In this document: in pieces, positions 1-8,304 of the stretch
Position numbering within the stretch: the stretch's first letter is position 1
Layout: every line of letters begins with the position of its first letter
Assembly (NCBI RefSeq): GCF_028682455.1
Contig: NZ_JANHLD010000002.1
Span: 1,178,001-1,242,000 of the forward strand
From: Pseudomonas putida
GTDB lineage: Bacteria; Pseudomonadota; Gammaproteobacteria; Pseudomonadales; Pseudomonadaceae
DNA: 64,000 bases
Reading direction: 5' to 3'
Notes under the pieces: model-generated
What the model was told of the DNA's origin: nothing
The model's input: the letters and a program-made list of their open reading frames with translations, nothing else
Databases searched by the model: none
Translations under genes and position numbers: made by a program

Positions 1-300
1 CTTGCGGTGGTGATGTCGATCGCACTGGTCTGCATGATCTACAGCACCGCGGTGGGCATGTTCTTTGCCTTCAGCGCCCGCTTCGCCAAGCCTGATTCGC
101 GCCGCTTCAAAGTCGTCAGCGCCGTGACTGTGTGCGTGGGCCTGGCCTTGAGCCTGGGCGGCTTCAGCAAGTTGGTCGGCACGGTGTATCCACTGCTGGG
201 CTACGTCGGCTTCGCGCTGATCCTCGCCATCGGCTTCAGCTGGGTACGCAGCCGTTCCGCTGCCAAGGCGCAAAGCGCCAAACTGAGCGCCCTGTCCTGA
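1..300 (+). CDS. YkvI-like integral membrane protein, C-terminal part (5' end outside window)
   Basis: The reading frame is open from base 1 and stops at 298-300, so only the last ~99 residues are visible. They form three hydrophobic helices followed by a short basic tail, with the segment GGFSKLVGTVYPLLGYVGF that resembles the end of YkvI-family membrane proteins (LeuT/APC-fold relatives of unknown substrate). The internal ATG/GTG codons are not the true start. A perfect bidirectional hairpin terminator follows 35 bp downstream, so the gene ends its transcript here. The family call rests on remembered motif similarity only. Confidence 0.6.
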   Translation, partial: LAVVMSIALVCMIYSTAVGMFFAFSARFAKPDSRRFKVVSAVTVCVGLALSLGGFSKLVGTVYPLLGYVGFALILAIGFSWVRSRSAAKAQSAKLSALS

Positions 301-334
301 TGCTGATGCCGGTACACACAGGCCATTGAGCGCA

Positions 335-381
335 GCCACAAAAAAGCCGATGCCAGGTTCTGGCATCGGCTTTTTTGTGGC
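335..381. terminator. Perfect bidirectional hairpin terminator
   Basis: Arms 335-355 and 361-381 are exact 21-bp inverted repeats around the 5-base loop GGTTC. The stem contains an A6 run on one side and T6 on the other, so it can act as an intrinsic terminator in both directions. It lies between the convergent ends of the membrane-protein gene (ending 300) and the lipoprotein gene (ending 439). Confidence 0.9.
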
Positions 382-438
382 TCTTCACGGCGTCCCGGGG
401 AACCAAAGCCCAGCATGACGCTGGGCTTTGGGTACGAT

Positions 439-807
439 CTACGTGTTTGAACACATCAGCGCTGCATCCAGCAGCCTTCCCTTGTCGTACCAGGCATCCC
501 GTTGATAGGCAGAGAACTGATGCTGGCTGCCTGAACCCTGGATCTCGACAAGTCCCGTGGCCTTGTTGGGGTCAGTGCTATCAACGAAGAGCTTGAGCGT
601 GTTGTTCTCCGTCACGGTGTACGTCTTCGAAGCGCCTGAAAGTTCGTCTTGCACACAGACAACATAATCGGGTGGACTTTTTGCAGTGGTGCCAGAGGTA
701 TAGTCATCTCCCTTACGGATATCAGGATTATGTGCACAGCCTGCCAGCAGGCAGGCAGCTAAAAGCGACAACGTCAATTCACAGGTGACCGACCTTGAAC
801 CCTTCAT
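439..807 (-). CDS. Small secreted lipoprotein, function unknown
   Basis: 122 residues with a short charged N-terminus, a hydrophobic stretch and the lipobox LLAGC (Cys24), so a signal peptidase II lipoprotein is predicted. The mature part is Thr/Ser-rich and has Cys near residue 54 and near the C-terminus. The start is the ATG at 805-807, chosen because GGAAGG sits 6 bases upstream and the signal peptide begins there; a longer frame to 867 lacks both. It overlaps the 3' end of a possible small gene at 779-1030. I do not recognise a family. The area is visibly less GC-rich than its surroundings, suggesting acquired DNA. Confidence 0.75.
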   Translation of the reverse strand: MKGSRSVTCELTLSLLAACLLAGCAHNPDIRKGDDYTSGTTAKSPPDYVVCVQDELSGASKTYTVTENNTLKLFVDSTDPNKATGLVEIQGSGSQHQFSAYQRDAWYDKGRLLDAALMCSNT

Positions 808-1030
808 ATGACACCTTCCGACTACCCCCTTGTAAATCAATGGATAGCGACGGATAAAAGCTGCCATTTTTTAGTTGTAAGCCAGACTGAAGATCAAGCA
901 AGCCATCCCCCCTAAAGGTTAGCTTGCAAAGCATATGGACAATATTCTGCTTCGCTATCTTCAAAGGGTTGAATCCGCATAAGGCAGTTAGTCCTGATCC
1001 AGCAATAGCCACGACGACGCCCCCCAGCAT
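779..1030 (-). CDS. Possible small membrane-anchored protein (83 aa)
   Basis: This frame starts at an ATG (1028-1030) preceded by AAGGAG nine bases upstream, encodes one N-terminal hydrophobic segment (residues ~2-20) and then a polar domain, and ends 29 bp inside the start of the lipoprotein gene at 807, an arrangement compatible with translational coupling. Codon use is unremarkable and no family is recognised. It is listed because the 326-bp gap between the lipoprotein and the nitroreductase otherwise contains nothing, but it may be a chance ORF. Confidence 0.35.
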   Translation of the reverse strand: MLGGVVVAIAGSGLTALCGFNPLKIAKQNIVHMLCKLTFRGDGLLDLQSGLQLKNGSFYPSLSIDLQGGSRKVSYEGFKVGHL

Positions 1031-1133
1031 GGGTAGTCGACTCCTTGCCGCTCCACTAGCCACTATCGTGCGCTGGGAGCTTCGCTCAAGACGCTAAGCA
1101 TTGGCCTCATTCAGCGCGCAAAGAGACACAGGC

Positions 1134-1814
1134 ATGAACCCAACCGATATCGAAACCCTTGAACGCTTGTTTCAGAGCCGCCGCAGCTGTCGCGCATTCC
1201 TGCCTCAGCCAGTCGATCACCAAGCCGTCATACGGATGTTCGCGCTGGCCCAGCGCTCTGCCTCCTGGTGCAACACCCAACCTTGGCAAGTCATTGTGAC
1301 GCGAGGCGCTGCGACGGAGCGCTTTCGCACCGCGTATGCCGCTGAACTGAAACTCGGTTCGGCGACACCCGACTTTCCTTTCCCCAGCGAATACCACGGC
1401 GTGTACCAGCAGCGGCGCCGTGAGTGTGGACACCGTCTCTACGAAAGCGTCGGCATCGCCCCTGGCGACCGTAGCGCCAGCCAGCAGCAGACACTGCGCA
1501 ACTTCTCGTTCTTCGACGCCCCCCACGTAGCCATCATCACCAGTGACAAAGCATTGGGTACCTATGGTGCGGTGGACTGCGGCGGCTACGTGGCCAATTT
1601 GCTGCTGGCCGCCGAGGCCCTGGGTATCGGCATCATTGCCCAGGCCGCACTGGCCAGTCACTCCTCGTTCGTACGTCGTCATTTTGAAATCGCCGACGAC
1701 CGCCTGGTGGTCTGCGGCCTTTCCTTTGGCTACGCCGACCACCGATCGCCGGCCAATGCCTTTTACACAAGCCGTGCCGCCTTCGAGGACACGGTGCTGT
1801 GGCACGAAGCCTGA
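1134..1814 (+). CDS. Nitroreductase-family FMN oxidoreductase
   Basis: 226 residues. The N-terminus has the family pattern for FMN phosphate binding (RRSCRAF near residues 17-23) and the NTQPW segment near residue 50, typical of nitroreductases that bind FMN at a homodimer interface and reduce nitro or quinone substrates with NAD(P)H. The central Y-G-A-V-D-C-G-G-Y region and the GIGIIAQAALA stretch fit the family core. The ATG at 1134 is preferred to an in-frame TTG at 1101 because AAAGAGA lies just upstream and family members begin here. It is a single gene, with 150 bp of non-coding sequence before the next gene. The natural substrate cannot be inferred. Confidence 0.85.
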   Translation: MNPTDIETLERLFQSRRSCRAFLPQPVDHQAVIRMFALAQRSASWCNTQPWQVIVTRGAATERFRTAYAAELKLGSATPDFPFPSEYHGVYQQRRRECGHRLYESVGIAPGDRSASQQQTLRNFSFFDAPHVAIITSDKALGTYGAVDCGGYVANLLLAAEALGIGIIAQAALASHSSFVRRHFEIADDRLVVCGLSFGYADHRSPANAFYTSRAAFEDTVLWHEA

Positions 1815-1966
1815 GATAGCGAGTGAAGCCCCCCTGCTCGGCCCCGCTACCGGCTGGCCGGGGACAGTTGCGGGTGGGGCGATAGCGGCCTATTTTCCAA
1901 GCGAGGCCTTTTCTGCGACTCAGGTTTCCGTCCAACCAGTGCGCACGTGCGCAGCGAGGTGACGAC

Positions 1967-3343
1967 ATGCCGAACGACTCCCGCCCCGCCGTGCTCGAAC
2001 TGATCGGCAATACGCCGCTGGTGCGCGTCAGCCGCTTCGATACCGGGCCATGCACGCTGTTCCTCAAGCTCGAATCGCAAAACCCCGGAGGCTCGATCAA
2101 GGACCGCATCGGCCTGGCGATGATCGACGCCGCCGAGCGCGATGGCCGCCTGCAACCCGGCGGCACCATCGTCGAAGCCACGGCCGGCAACACCGGCCTC
2201 GGCCTGGCCCTGGTCGGCCGCGCCAAGGGCTATCGGGTGGTGCTGGTGGTGCCAGACAAAATGTCCACCGAGAAGGTCCTGCACCTCAAGGCGATGGGCG
2301 CCGAGGTGCATATCACCCGCTCCGACGTCGGCAAGGGCCATCCCGACTACTACCAGGATGTCGCTGCGCGGCTGGCGCAGGAGATACCCGACGCCTTCTT
2401 CGCCGACCAGTTCAATAATCCGGCCAACCCACTGGCCCACGAGTGCAGCACCGCGCCGGAGATCTGGGCGCAGACCCAGCATGATCTGGATGCCATCGTG
2501 GTGGGTGTCGGCTCGGCTGGCACGCTTACCGGGCTGACGCGCTTTTTTCGCCGCCTGCAGCCGAACCTGGCCATGGTGCTGGCTGACCCGGTGGGCTCGG
2601 TGGTCGCCGAATACAGCCGTAGCGCCACTCTGGTGACACCCGGCTCCTGGGCGGTCGAGGGCATCGGCGAGGACTTCATTCCATCCATTGCCGACCTCTC
2701 CAGTGTGCGCCAGGCCTACTCCATCAGCGACGAGGAAAGCTTCGATCACGCCCGCCAACTGCTGCGCGTCGAAGGCATTCTTGGCGGCTCTTCGACCGGC
2801 ACGTTGCTGGCGGCGGCACTGCGCTACTGTCGTGAGCAGACCGAGCCGAAGCGGGTCGTCAGCTTCGTCTGCGACACCGGCACCCGCTACCTGTCGAAGG
2901 TCTACAACGACCAGTGGATGACCGACCAGGGCTTACTCGCGCGCAAGCGCTACGGCGATCTGCGCGACCTGATTGCCCGACGTTTCGAGGATGGCCGGGT
3001 GATCAGCGTGGGCCCGGACGACACGCTGCTCACCGCCTTCCAGCGCATGCGCCTGGCGGATGTGTCGCAACTGCCGGTGCTGGTCAATGGACAACGCCTG
3101 GTCGGCGTGATCGACGAATCGGACATTCTGCTGGGCGTGCACCAGGACGCCTCGCACTTTCATATGAGCGTGGCGAGCGCGATGACTGACAAACTGGAAA
3201 CCCTGGCTCCCAGCGCCAGCCTGGCCGAACTGCAGGCCGAGCTCGACCGCGGGCTGGTGGCGATCATCGAAGATTCTTCGGGCTTTCACGGCGTGATTAC
3301 CCGCGTCGATTTGCTCAATCACCTACGCAGGTCCCTACCATGA
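1967..3343 (+). CDS. Cystathionine beta-synthase (PLP enzyme with C-terminal CBS domains)
   Basis: 458 residues. Residues 1-320 are a fold-type II PLP domain: Lys45 in GGSIKDR should form the Schiff base, TAGNTG (72-77) binds substrate carboxylate and a Gly/Ser-rich SSTGT loop grips the PLP phosphate. Residues ~335-458 form a pair of CBS (Bateman) modules that usually bind adenosyl ligands. There is no haem-binding N-terminal extension. It condenses serine and homocysteine to cystathionine, the first step of reverse transsulfuration. The start has GAGGTGA upstream. It overlaps the gamma-lyase gene by 4 bp (ATGA), so the two are co-translated and make cysteine from methionine-derived homocysteine. 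Confidence 0.92.
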   Translation: MPNDSRPAVLELIGNTPLVRVSRFDTGPCTLFLKLESQNPGGSIKDRIGLAMIDAAERDGRLQPGGTIVEATAGNTGLGLALVGRAKGYRVVLVVPDKMSTEKVLHLKAMGAEVHITRSDVGKGHPDYYQDVAARLAQEIPDAFFADQFNNPANPLAHECSTAPEIWAQTQHDLDAIVVGVGSAGTLTGLTRFFRRLQPNLAMVLADPVGSVVAEYSRSATLVTPGSWAVEGIGEDFIPSIADLSSVRQAYSISDEESFDHARQLLRVEGILGGSSTGTLLAAALRYCREQTEPKRVVSFVCDTGTRYLSKVYNDQWMTDQGLLARKRYGDLRDLIARRFEDGRVISVGPDDTLLTAFQRMRLADVSQLPVLVNGQRLVGVIDESDILLGVHQDASHFHMSVASAMTDKLETLAPSASLAELQAELDRGLVAIIEDSSGFHGVITRVDLLNHLRRSLP

Positions 3344-4518
3344 GCCATCACGATGAGACCGGCGCGCCTCGCGCCTTCGCCACCCGTGTCATCCATGCCG
3401 GACAGGCGCCAGACCCATCCACCGGGGCCCTGATGCCGCCGATCTACGCCAACTCCACCTATGCGCAGCAGAGCCCCGGTGTGCACAAGGGCCTCGACTA
3501 CGGCCGCTCGCACAACCCCACACGCTGGGCGCTGGAGCGTTGCGTGGCCGACCTTGAGGGCGGTACCCAGGCCTTCGCCTTCGCCTCCGGGCTGGCGGCG
3601 ATCGCCAACGTGCTCGAACTGCTCGACGCTGGCGCGCACATCGTCTCCGGCAATGACCTGTACGGCGGTACGTTCCGCCTGTTCGAACGGGTGCGCCGGC
3701 GCAGCGCCGGGCATCGCTTCAGCTTCGTCGACCTGGGTGACCTGGCGGCATTCGAAGCGGCGCTGCAAGCCGACACGCGGATGGTCTGGGTCGAGACACC
3801 GAGCAATCCCCTGCTGCGCCTGACCGACCTCGCCGCCGTGGCGCGCACCTGTCGCGAGCGAGGCATCATCTGTGTGGCCGACAACACCTTTGCCAGCCCC
3901 TGGGTGCAGCGTCCGCTGGAGCTGGGTTTCGACATCGTGCTGCACTCGACGACCAAATACCTCAACGGCCACTCCGACGTGATCGGCGGCATCGCCGTGG
4001 TCGGGCAGAATGCGGAACTGGCCGAGCGCCTGGGCTTTCTGCAGAACGCCGTGGGGGCTATCGCCGGGCCGTTCGACGCGTTTCTCACCTTGCGCGGCGT
4101 GAAGACCCTGGCGCTGCGCATGGAGCGCCACTGCAGCAACGCGCTGGAGCTGGCGCAATGGCTTGCGCGTCAGCCACAGGTAGCGCGCGTCTATTACCCG
4201 GGCCTGGCGTCGCACCCGCAGCACGAACTGGCCAGGCGGCAGATGCGCGGATTCGGCGGGATGATTTCCCTCGACCTGAACAGCGACCTGGCGGGCGCCA
4301 AGCGCTTTCTAGAAGCGGTGCAGATCTTCGCCCTGGCCGAGAGCCTGGGCGGCGTGGAAAGCCTGATCGAACACCCGGCGATCATGACCCACGCCAGCAT
4401 CCCTGCCCCCACCCGCGCGCAACTGGGCATCGGTGATGCGCTGGTACGCTTGTCGGTGGGTGTCGAAGATGTGGAAGACCTGCGCGCCGACCTGGCCCAG
4501 GCGCTGGCGCGGGTTTGA
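3340..4518 (+). CDS. Cystathionine gamma-lyase / Cys-Met metabolism PLP enzyme
   Basis: 392 residues, the usual length of the Cys/Met-metabolism PLP family. Visible motifs are the YGRSHNPTR block (54-62) that contributes to the neighbouring subunit's PLP site, SGLAAI near 83, DNTFASP at 181-187 and the Schiff-base lysine Lys206 in [12 protein letters not shown]. It should split cystathionine to cysteine, 2-oxobutyrate and ammonia, completing the route begun by the overlapping upstream beta-synthase. Members of the family (gamma-synthase, methionine gamma-lyase) are hard to separate by motif; the partner gene makes gamma-lyase most likely. Confidence 0.9.
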   Translation: MSHHDETGAPRAFATRVIHAGQAPDPSTGALMPPIYANSTYAQQSPGVHKGLDYGRSHNPTRWALERCVADLEGGTQAFAFASGLAAIANVLELLDAGAHIVSGNDLYGGTFRLFERVRRRSAGHRFSFVDLGDLAAFEAALQADTRMVWVETPSNPLLRLTDLAAVARTCRERGIICVADNTFASPWVQRPLELGFDIVLHSTTKYLNGHSDVIGGIAVVGQNAELAERLGFLQNAVGAIAGPFDAFLTLRGVKTLALRMERHCSNALELAQWLARQPQVARVYYPGLASHPQHELARRQMRGFGGMISLDLNSDLAGAKRFLEAVQIFALAESLGGVESLIEHPAIMTHASIPAPTRAQLGIGDALVRLSVGVEDVEDLRADLAQALARV

Positions 4519-4612
4519 GCAGTGGTCGATGCTACAGAAGAAAGCCCTGCATCACGGGAATGGGGTATGGTGCCGCGTGCCCACCGCCCGGTCATTTTCG
4601 CTTGAGTATTCG

Positions 4613-5503
4613 ATGCATACCTCCACCCTTTCCAACGGTCGATCAATAACACCATTCCCGCAGAACGAACCCTGTGTGCCATGGTGGAGTTTCACCAAAA
4701 CGGTGTTGGCGGCGACCGCCCTGACAGTGGTACGCGACGGTCAACTCGTTCTGGATGCTCCGCTTCCTGAGACGGCTTACACCCTGCGTCAACTCCTACG
4801 TCACGAAGCGGGCCTCGCTGACTATAGCGAGCTTCCCGAGTATCACGCCGCGGTTGCGAATCATGAGCCGGCTTGGCCCGTGGACGAGATGATGCAGCGC
4901 CTGGATGGCGCTCGGCTTCGCTACAGCCCTGGAGCTGGTTGGCGTTACTCGAATATAGGTTTCATGCTTGTAGCCAGGCTCATCGAACGCGCCACAGACC
5001 TGCCGCTTGAAGAAGCGATCAGGCGGCAAGTTCTGACGCCGCTCGGGATCTCGACGGTCCGCTTCGTAACGGAACGCGCAGTGCTGGGCGGGGAGTACCT
5101 CGGCATTGCGCCGAACTACGACCCCGGCTGGGTCTATCACGGATTACTGGCTGGCCCTGTTTCGCAGGCTGCCCTGTTTCTGGATCAGTTGCTCGTCGGA
5201 GAAATTCTTCCTGCCGACCTGCTACAGGAAATGCAGGCGACAAGGGTACTGGGTGGCCCAATGGCCGGCCGTCCGTGGGTCACACCCGGATATGCCCTGG
5301 GCCTGATGCGAGGGGAGATCGAGGGCGGCTTGACTCTGACCGGGCATACTGGAGGTGGGCCTGGAAGTGTGCTGGCGGTCTATCGGAGCACAGTCGGAGA
5401 GACGGTCGCGTGCTCCGCAGTTTTCTCGACGGGGCCGGACGAGGGAAGAGTCGAGGCGCTGGTCGCTGAAGAAATACGCAAGGTAGTTGAGGCGGCGCGC
5501 TGA
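4613..5503 (+). CDS. Beta-lactamase-fold serine hydrolase (class C/esterase-like)
   Basis: 296 residues. It carries the three catalytic motifs of the beta-lactamase/D-alanyl-D-alanine carboxypeptidase fold: S26-F-T-K29 (SxxK), Y112-S-N114 (YxN) and H245-T-G-G248 in place of KTG. The SxxK lies very close to the N-terminus and there is no signal peptide, so this is a cytoplasmic, short-headed member more like esterase EstB than AmpC. The start at 4613 is the first plausible ATG after the preceding stop. It is followed directly by a TonB-receptor remnant on the other strand. The substrate is unknown. Confidence 0.8.
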   Translation: MHTSTLSNGRSITPFPQNEPCVPWWSFTKTVLAATALTVVRDGQLVLDAPLPETAYTLRQLLRHEAGLADYSELPEYHAAVANHEPAWPVDEMMQRLDGARLRYSPGAGWRYSNIGFMLVARLIERATDLPLEEAIRRQVLTPLGISTVRFVTERAVLGGEYLGIAPNYDPGWVYHGLLAGPVSQAALFLDQLLVGEILPADLLQEMQATRVLGGPMAGRPWVTPGYALGLMRGEIEGGLTLTGHTGGGPGSVLAVYRSTVGETVACSAVFSTGPDEGRVEALVAEEIRKVVEAAR

Positions 5504-5763
5504 GATTTCGTAGTCGCGCTCCAGCACACCGCCCATCATCTTGAATTCGGACCCGTTCTTCGAAGCCCCTAGGTGCAGGCGCCAGTCGTTGTCCAGGCGT
5601 TGATCGAGTTCGACGAACACGGTCTGGTTGTAGATGTCCTGGTGCGACCAGCTGTAGCCGAACGTTTGCGACCGGGAGAAGTCCATGTGGCTTGCGTCCG
5701 GGTTTACCGGCAAGCCGCCCCAGTTGACGTTGTGCAAGGTTCGGATGCCGGCTTCCTGGCCGG
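5504..5763 (-). pseudogene. Internal fragment of a TonB-dependent siderophore receptor
   Basis: On the minus strand a frame of ~87 codons reads like the plug/barrel junction of a ferric-siderophore receptor (segments such as WGGLPVNPD, DFSRSQTFGYSWSHQ and FVELDQRLDNDWRLHLGAS). It has no start, no TonB box, no plug and no barrel end: the upstream side runs into the stop of the DUF533 gene at 5764 and the downstream side dissolves at the end of the hydrolase gene. It is a decayed relic left after a deletion or insertion between its neighbours. Exact ends are approximate. Confidence 0.65.
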
Positions 5764-6477
5764 TCAGGCGGTTCCCTTGGCCTGCTGTTCCAGGTGCACC
5801 TGCAATGCCGGATCGATTTGCAGTGCGCCGGCCAATTCGTCAAGGTAGGCACGCTCTGCGTCCTGCTGGTCATCCACCAGCATCACGCTGGCCAGGTACA
5901 TTTCCGCGGCCATGGCCGGGTCCTGGGCCGACTGAGCCACCTCGGCGGCATCCAGTGGCTTGCTGACTTCCTCATCCAGCCATTGCTGCAGTTGCGGGTC
6001 GCTGGTATGACGTTTGATTTCAGCGTAGATCAACTGTTCTTCCTGCTTGTCGATGCGACCGTCAGCCTTGGCTGCCGCAATCAGCGCGCGCAAGATTGCA
6101 TGGCTGTGATCCTCGGCCTCGGCACCGGACAATTGATCGACAGTACGCACCGCCTGTTGCGGGGCTGCCGCCTGGCTGCGCTGCCAGCTTTGATAGGCCT
6201 GGAACGCCATCATGCCCAGCGACGCCAGGGCCGCGTAATTGGTGCCACCCGCGGAGCGCCCCTGGGTAAAGCCGCCAGCGCTGCCACCACCGCCACCCAA
6301 CAGGCCGCCCAGTAATCCACCAAGGCCACCACCGCCACCCGTTGCACCGCCGCCGCCAAGCAGACCGCCCAGCAAGCCGCCCAGGCCGTCTTGCGATGAC
6401 ATGCCGCCGCTCCCTTGTTGCGCTTGCGAGCCTTGCCCGGCCCGAAGTAACTGTTCGAGTAGATCACTGGTGTTCAT
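5764..6477 (-). CDS. DUF533 / TerB-like protein (YebE family)
   Basis: 237 residues. The N-terminal ~90 are low-complexity, with repeated GLGGLLGGLLGGGG blocks, followed by a hydrophobic patch (AALASLGMMAFQAYQSW) and then an acidic helical domain of ~110 residues typical of TerB/DUF533 proteins (AAAKADGRIDKQEEQLIY, resembling a metal-binding EF-like loop). E. coli YebE is similar in size and layout; the function is unknown, with a suspected link to envelope stress. The ATG at 6477 is chosen over an upstream in-frame codon because GAGGGCGG precedes it. Its stop abuts the TonB-receptor relic. Confidence 0.8.
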   Translation of the reverse strand: MNTSDLLEQLLRAGQGSQAQQGSGGMSSQDGLGGLLGGLLGGGGATGGGGGLGGLLGGLLGGGGGSAGGFTQGRSAGGTNYAALASLGMMAFQAYQSWQRSQAAAPQQAVRTVDQLSGAEAEDHSHAILRALIAAAKADGRIDKQEEQLIYAEIKRHTSDPQLQQWLDEEVSKPLDAAEVAQSAQDPAMAAEMYLASVMLVDDQQDAERAYLDELAGALQIDPALQVHLEQQAKGTA

Positions 6478-6634
6478 GGCACCGCCCTCAGTCGGTAGTC
6501 GTTGCTCAGACAAGCAACGATAGCCCCCTCAAGGCGATCTGCCATGACCGTCTGGCCGACGGGAAACCCCGGGCTTACCGAGCAGGCAGGTTTGTGTGAG
6601 CATATCCAACCTGCCGTGCCCCATGAGAGGCTGT

Positions 6635-7255
6635 ATGTCGAGTTTCAACAAAAGAACGCTGACGCTGACCCTGGCCGTCGTCGGCCTGTTGGGTCTGTCG
6701 AATCTGCATGCCGCCAGCCCACCCACCACCAAGCCGAAACCCGAAACAACGGTCGCAGTGCTCGGCGGCAAGTTCAGCTTCAAGCTGCCGGCAGGCTTCG
6801 ATGCAAGCCCTCTGAGCGCCGATGAACAGAGCAGCGAAGGCGCCGGCGCCGTGGGTACCCTGTATGCCAATGTGCAGGAAAAGCGCGTGGTCATGGTGAT
6901 CGAAAAACCGCTCCCCGTAGCTTCTCGCCCGGGCGACAACGACGATGCCTTCCTCGACGGCGCCGTCAGTGGTTTCGTCGAGCGCCAGAGCGCCGGGCTG
7001 CCGGACTTTCGACAAACCAGCGAATCGCGCTTTACCCGCAACGGCCTGGGTGTACGACAAGTCGACAGTACGGCGACCCTGGGCGGCGGCAAAACCTTGA
7101 ACAGCACCTTTATCGCAGGCTCCGGCGATCGCATGGCCGTCATCCAGGTCATTTCCCGCGCCGACGAAGCCAGCGGTCATGCTGCGCTGGTCAAGCGAAT
7201 CGCAGGTGAATCCTCGATACCGAGCTCGCAATCTTCGAAAAACAACGGCAAATAG
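6635..7255 (+). CDS. Secreted protein, DcrB-like, function unknown
   Basis: 206 residues with a clear Sec signal peptide (basic SFNKR, hydrophobic LTLAVVGLLGLS, cleavage after LHA-A near residue 26). The mature part resembles DcrB/DUF1795-type periplasmic proteins in size and in its FKLPAGFD opening, but I cannot confirm the family. The ATG at 6635 is selected because GAGAGG lies 5 bases upstream and the signal peptide starts there; two earlier ATGs have no ribosome site. It stands alone, divergent from the DUF533 gene. Confidence 0.65.
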   Translation: MSSFNKRTLTLTLAVVGLLGLSNLHAASPPTTKPKPETTVAVLGGKFSFKLPAGFDASPLSADEQSSEGAGAVGTLYANVQEKRVVMVIEKPLPVASRPGDNDDAFLDGAVSGFVERQSAGLPDFRQTSESRFTRNGLGVRQVDSTATLGGGKTLNSTFIAGSGDRMAVIQVISRADEASGHAALVKRIAGESSIPSSQSSKNNGK

Positions 7256-7347
7256 CATGCAAGCCCTCTGTTGCATGCCCCTCTGGGTGGGAAGGCCAAT
7301 GCCGCCTGCACATCAGGCGTCGCCTGGATAACCGCCGCAGTGCGGCC

Positions 7348-7465
7348 GATCGCCGGCAAGTCCGGCTCCCACGCTGTGGGAGCGGATTCGTCCGCGATCG
7401 AGCGCGAAGCTGTCGTAATTCGCGGGCTGTTGCAGCCTCATCGCGGGGCAAGCCCGCTCCTACCG
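7348..7465. repeat. REP elements (inverted pair plus single copy)
   Basis: An imperfect inverted pair (CGATCGCCGGCAAGTCCGGC ... GTGGGAGCGGATTCG, 7348-7400) is followed by a standard copy TCGCGGGGCAAGCCCGCTCC (7441-7460). The standard copy supplies the TAG stop codon of the SDR gene ending at 7460. The gap 7256-7459 contains nothing else recognisable. Confidence 0.85.
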
Positions 7466-8293
7466 CCAATCCGCGACGATCTGCTGCTCAAGGGCGAATG
7501 GCTGGGCCGCGATGGTGCGTTTTTGATAGCGCGGTGCTTCAGGGGAGGTCGCAAGCCACAGCATCACTTGCGCAGGCACCTGCGGCGGCGCGATCCCCGC
7601 GCGCAAGGCAATGACGCCTTTGTCGCCAATGGTCGCCTTCAGTGCTTCGGTGCTCACCACGCCCGGGTTGATCGTATAGGCGCAAATGCCCCGCTCACCC
7701 AGCTCTGCCGCCATCACCCCCGCCAACCGCGACACGGCCGCCTTGCCCGCGCCATAGGCATAACCCCAGCCGCCCTTTTCCGCCGCCACCGGCGGGTCGC
7801 TCTCGCCAGCGCCGGAAGTGACGTTGATCACCACCCCACCGCCCTGCTCGAGCATCTGTTCAGCCACTGCCCGGGTCAGCAGGAACGGCGTGAGGATGTA
7901 GCCCTGGAAGACACGCTCCAGGGTCTGCGGCTGCAAGGCCATGAACCCGCTGTTGAGGTCACGCCCCTGGTAGATCGCGTTGTTGACCAGTACGTCGATG
8001 CGGCCGAATTCGGCAATCACCTGGGCACAGGCGGCCAGGGCCGAGTCGCTGTCGAGCAGGTCCATGGGCACCACCAGCACCCGCCGGCCAAGCTCGCGAA
8101 TGGCCGCCGCCGTGCTGTTGAGGCTGCCCGCCAGCGGCTCGCCCGCGGCATCGCGCAGGCCGTGTTCGTGCTGCTCGCCCTCGTCGACGGTGCGGGCGCT
8201 GATCGCCAGGTCAAAGCCTGCGCGGGCAAACGCCAACGCAGCCTCACGGCCGATGCCACGGCTGGCGCCGGTGATGAATGCCACCTTGTTCAT
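7460..8293 (-). CDS. Short-chain dehydrogenase/reductase (277 aa)
   Basis: Classical SDR with TGASRGIG (8-15) for NAD(P) binding, NNA at 104-106, Ser160 and the active pair Y180-x3-K184 (YGAGK). An insertion of about 25 residues after strand 2 (residues 36-62) makes it longer than the 250-residue norm, as in some hydroxysteroid and acyl-alcohol dehydrogenases. The ATG at 8293 has AGGAAAT upstream. It lies 11 bp downstream of the next SDR and should be in its transcript, which starts near the dyad at 9128. It probably oxidises an alcohol on the catabolic substrate. The gene's stop codon is provided by a REP element. Confidence 0.88.
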   Translation of the reverse strand: MNKVAFITGASRGIGREAALAFARAGFDLAISARTVDEGEQHEHGLRDAAGEPLAGSLNSTAAAIRELGRRVLVVPMDLLDSDSALAACAQVIAEFGRIDVLVNNAIYQGRDLNSGFMALQPQTLERVFQGYILTPFLLTRAVAEQMLEQGGGVVINVTSGAGESDPPVAAEKGGWGYAYGAGKAAVSRLAGVMAAELGERGICAYTINPGVVSTEALKATIGDKGVIALRAGIAPPQVPAQVMLWLATSPEAPRYQKRTIAAQPFALEQQIVADWR

Positions 8294-8304
8294 GGGATTT
8301 CCTT

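Noticed and set aside
6270..6410. Short tandem GC-rich repeats considered as a CRISPR or minisatellite
   Set aside because: They encode the in-frame GLGGLLGG blocks of the DUF533 protein and have no spacer structure.
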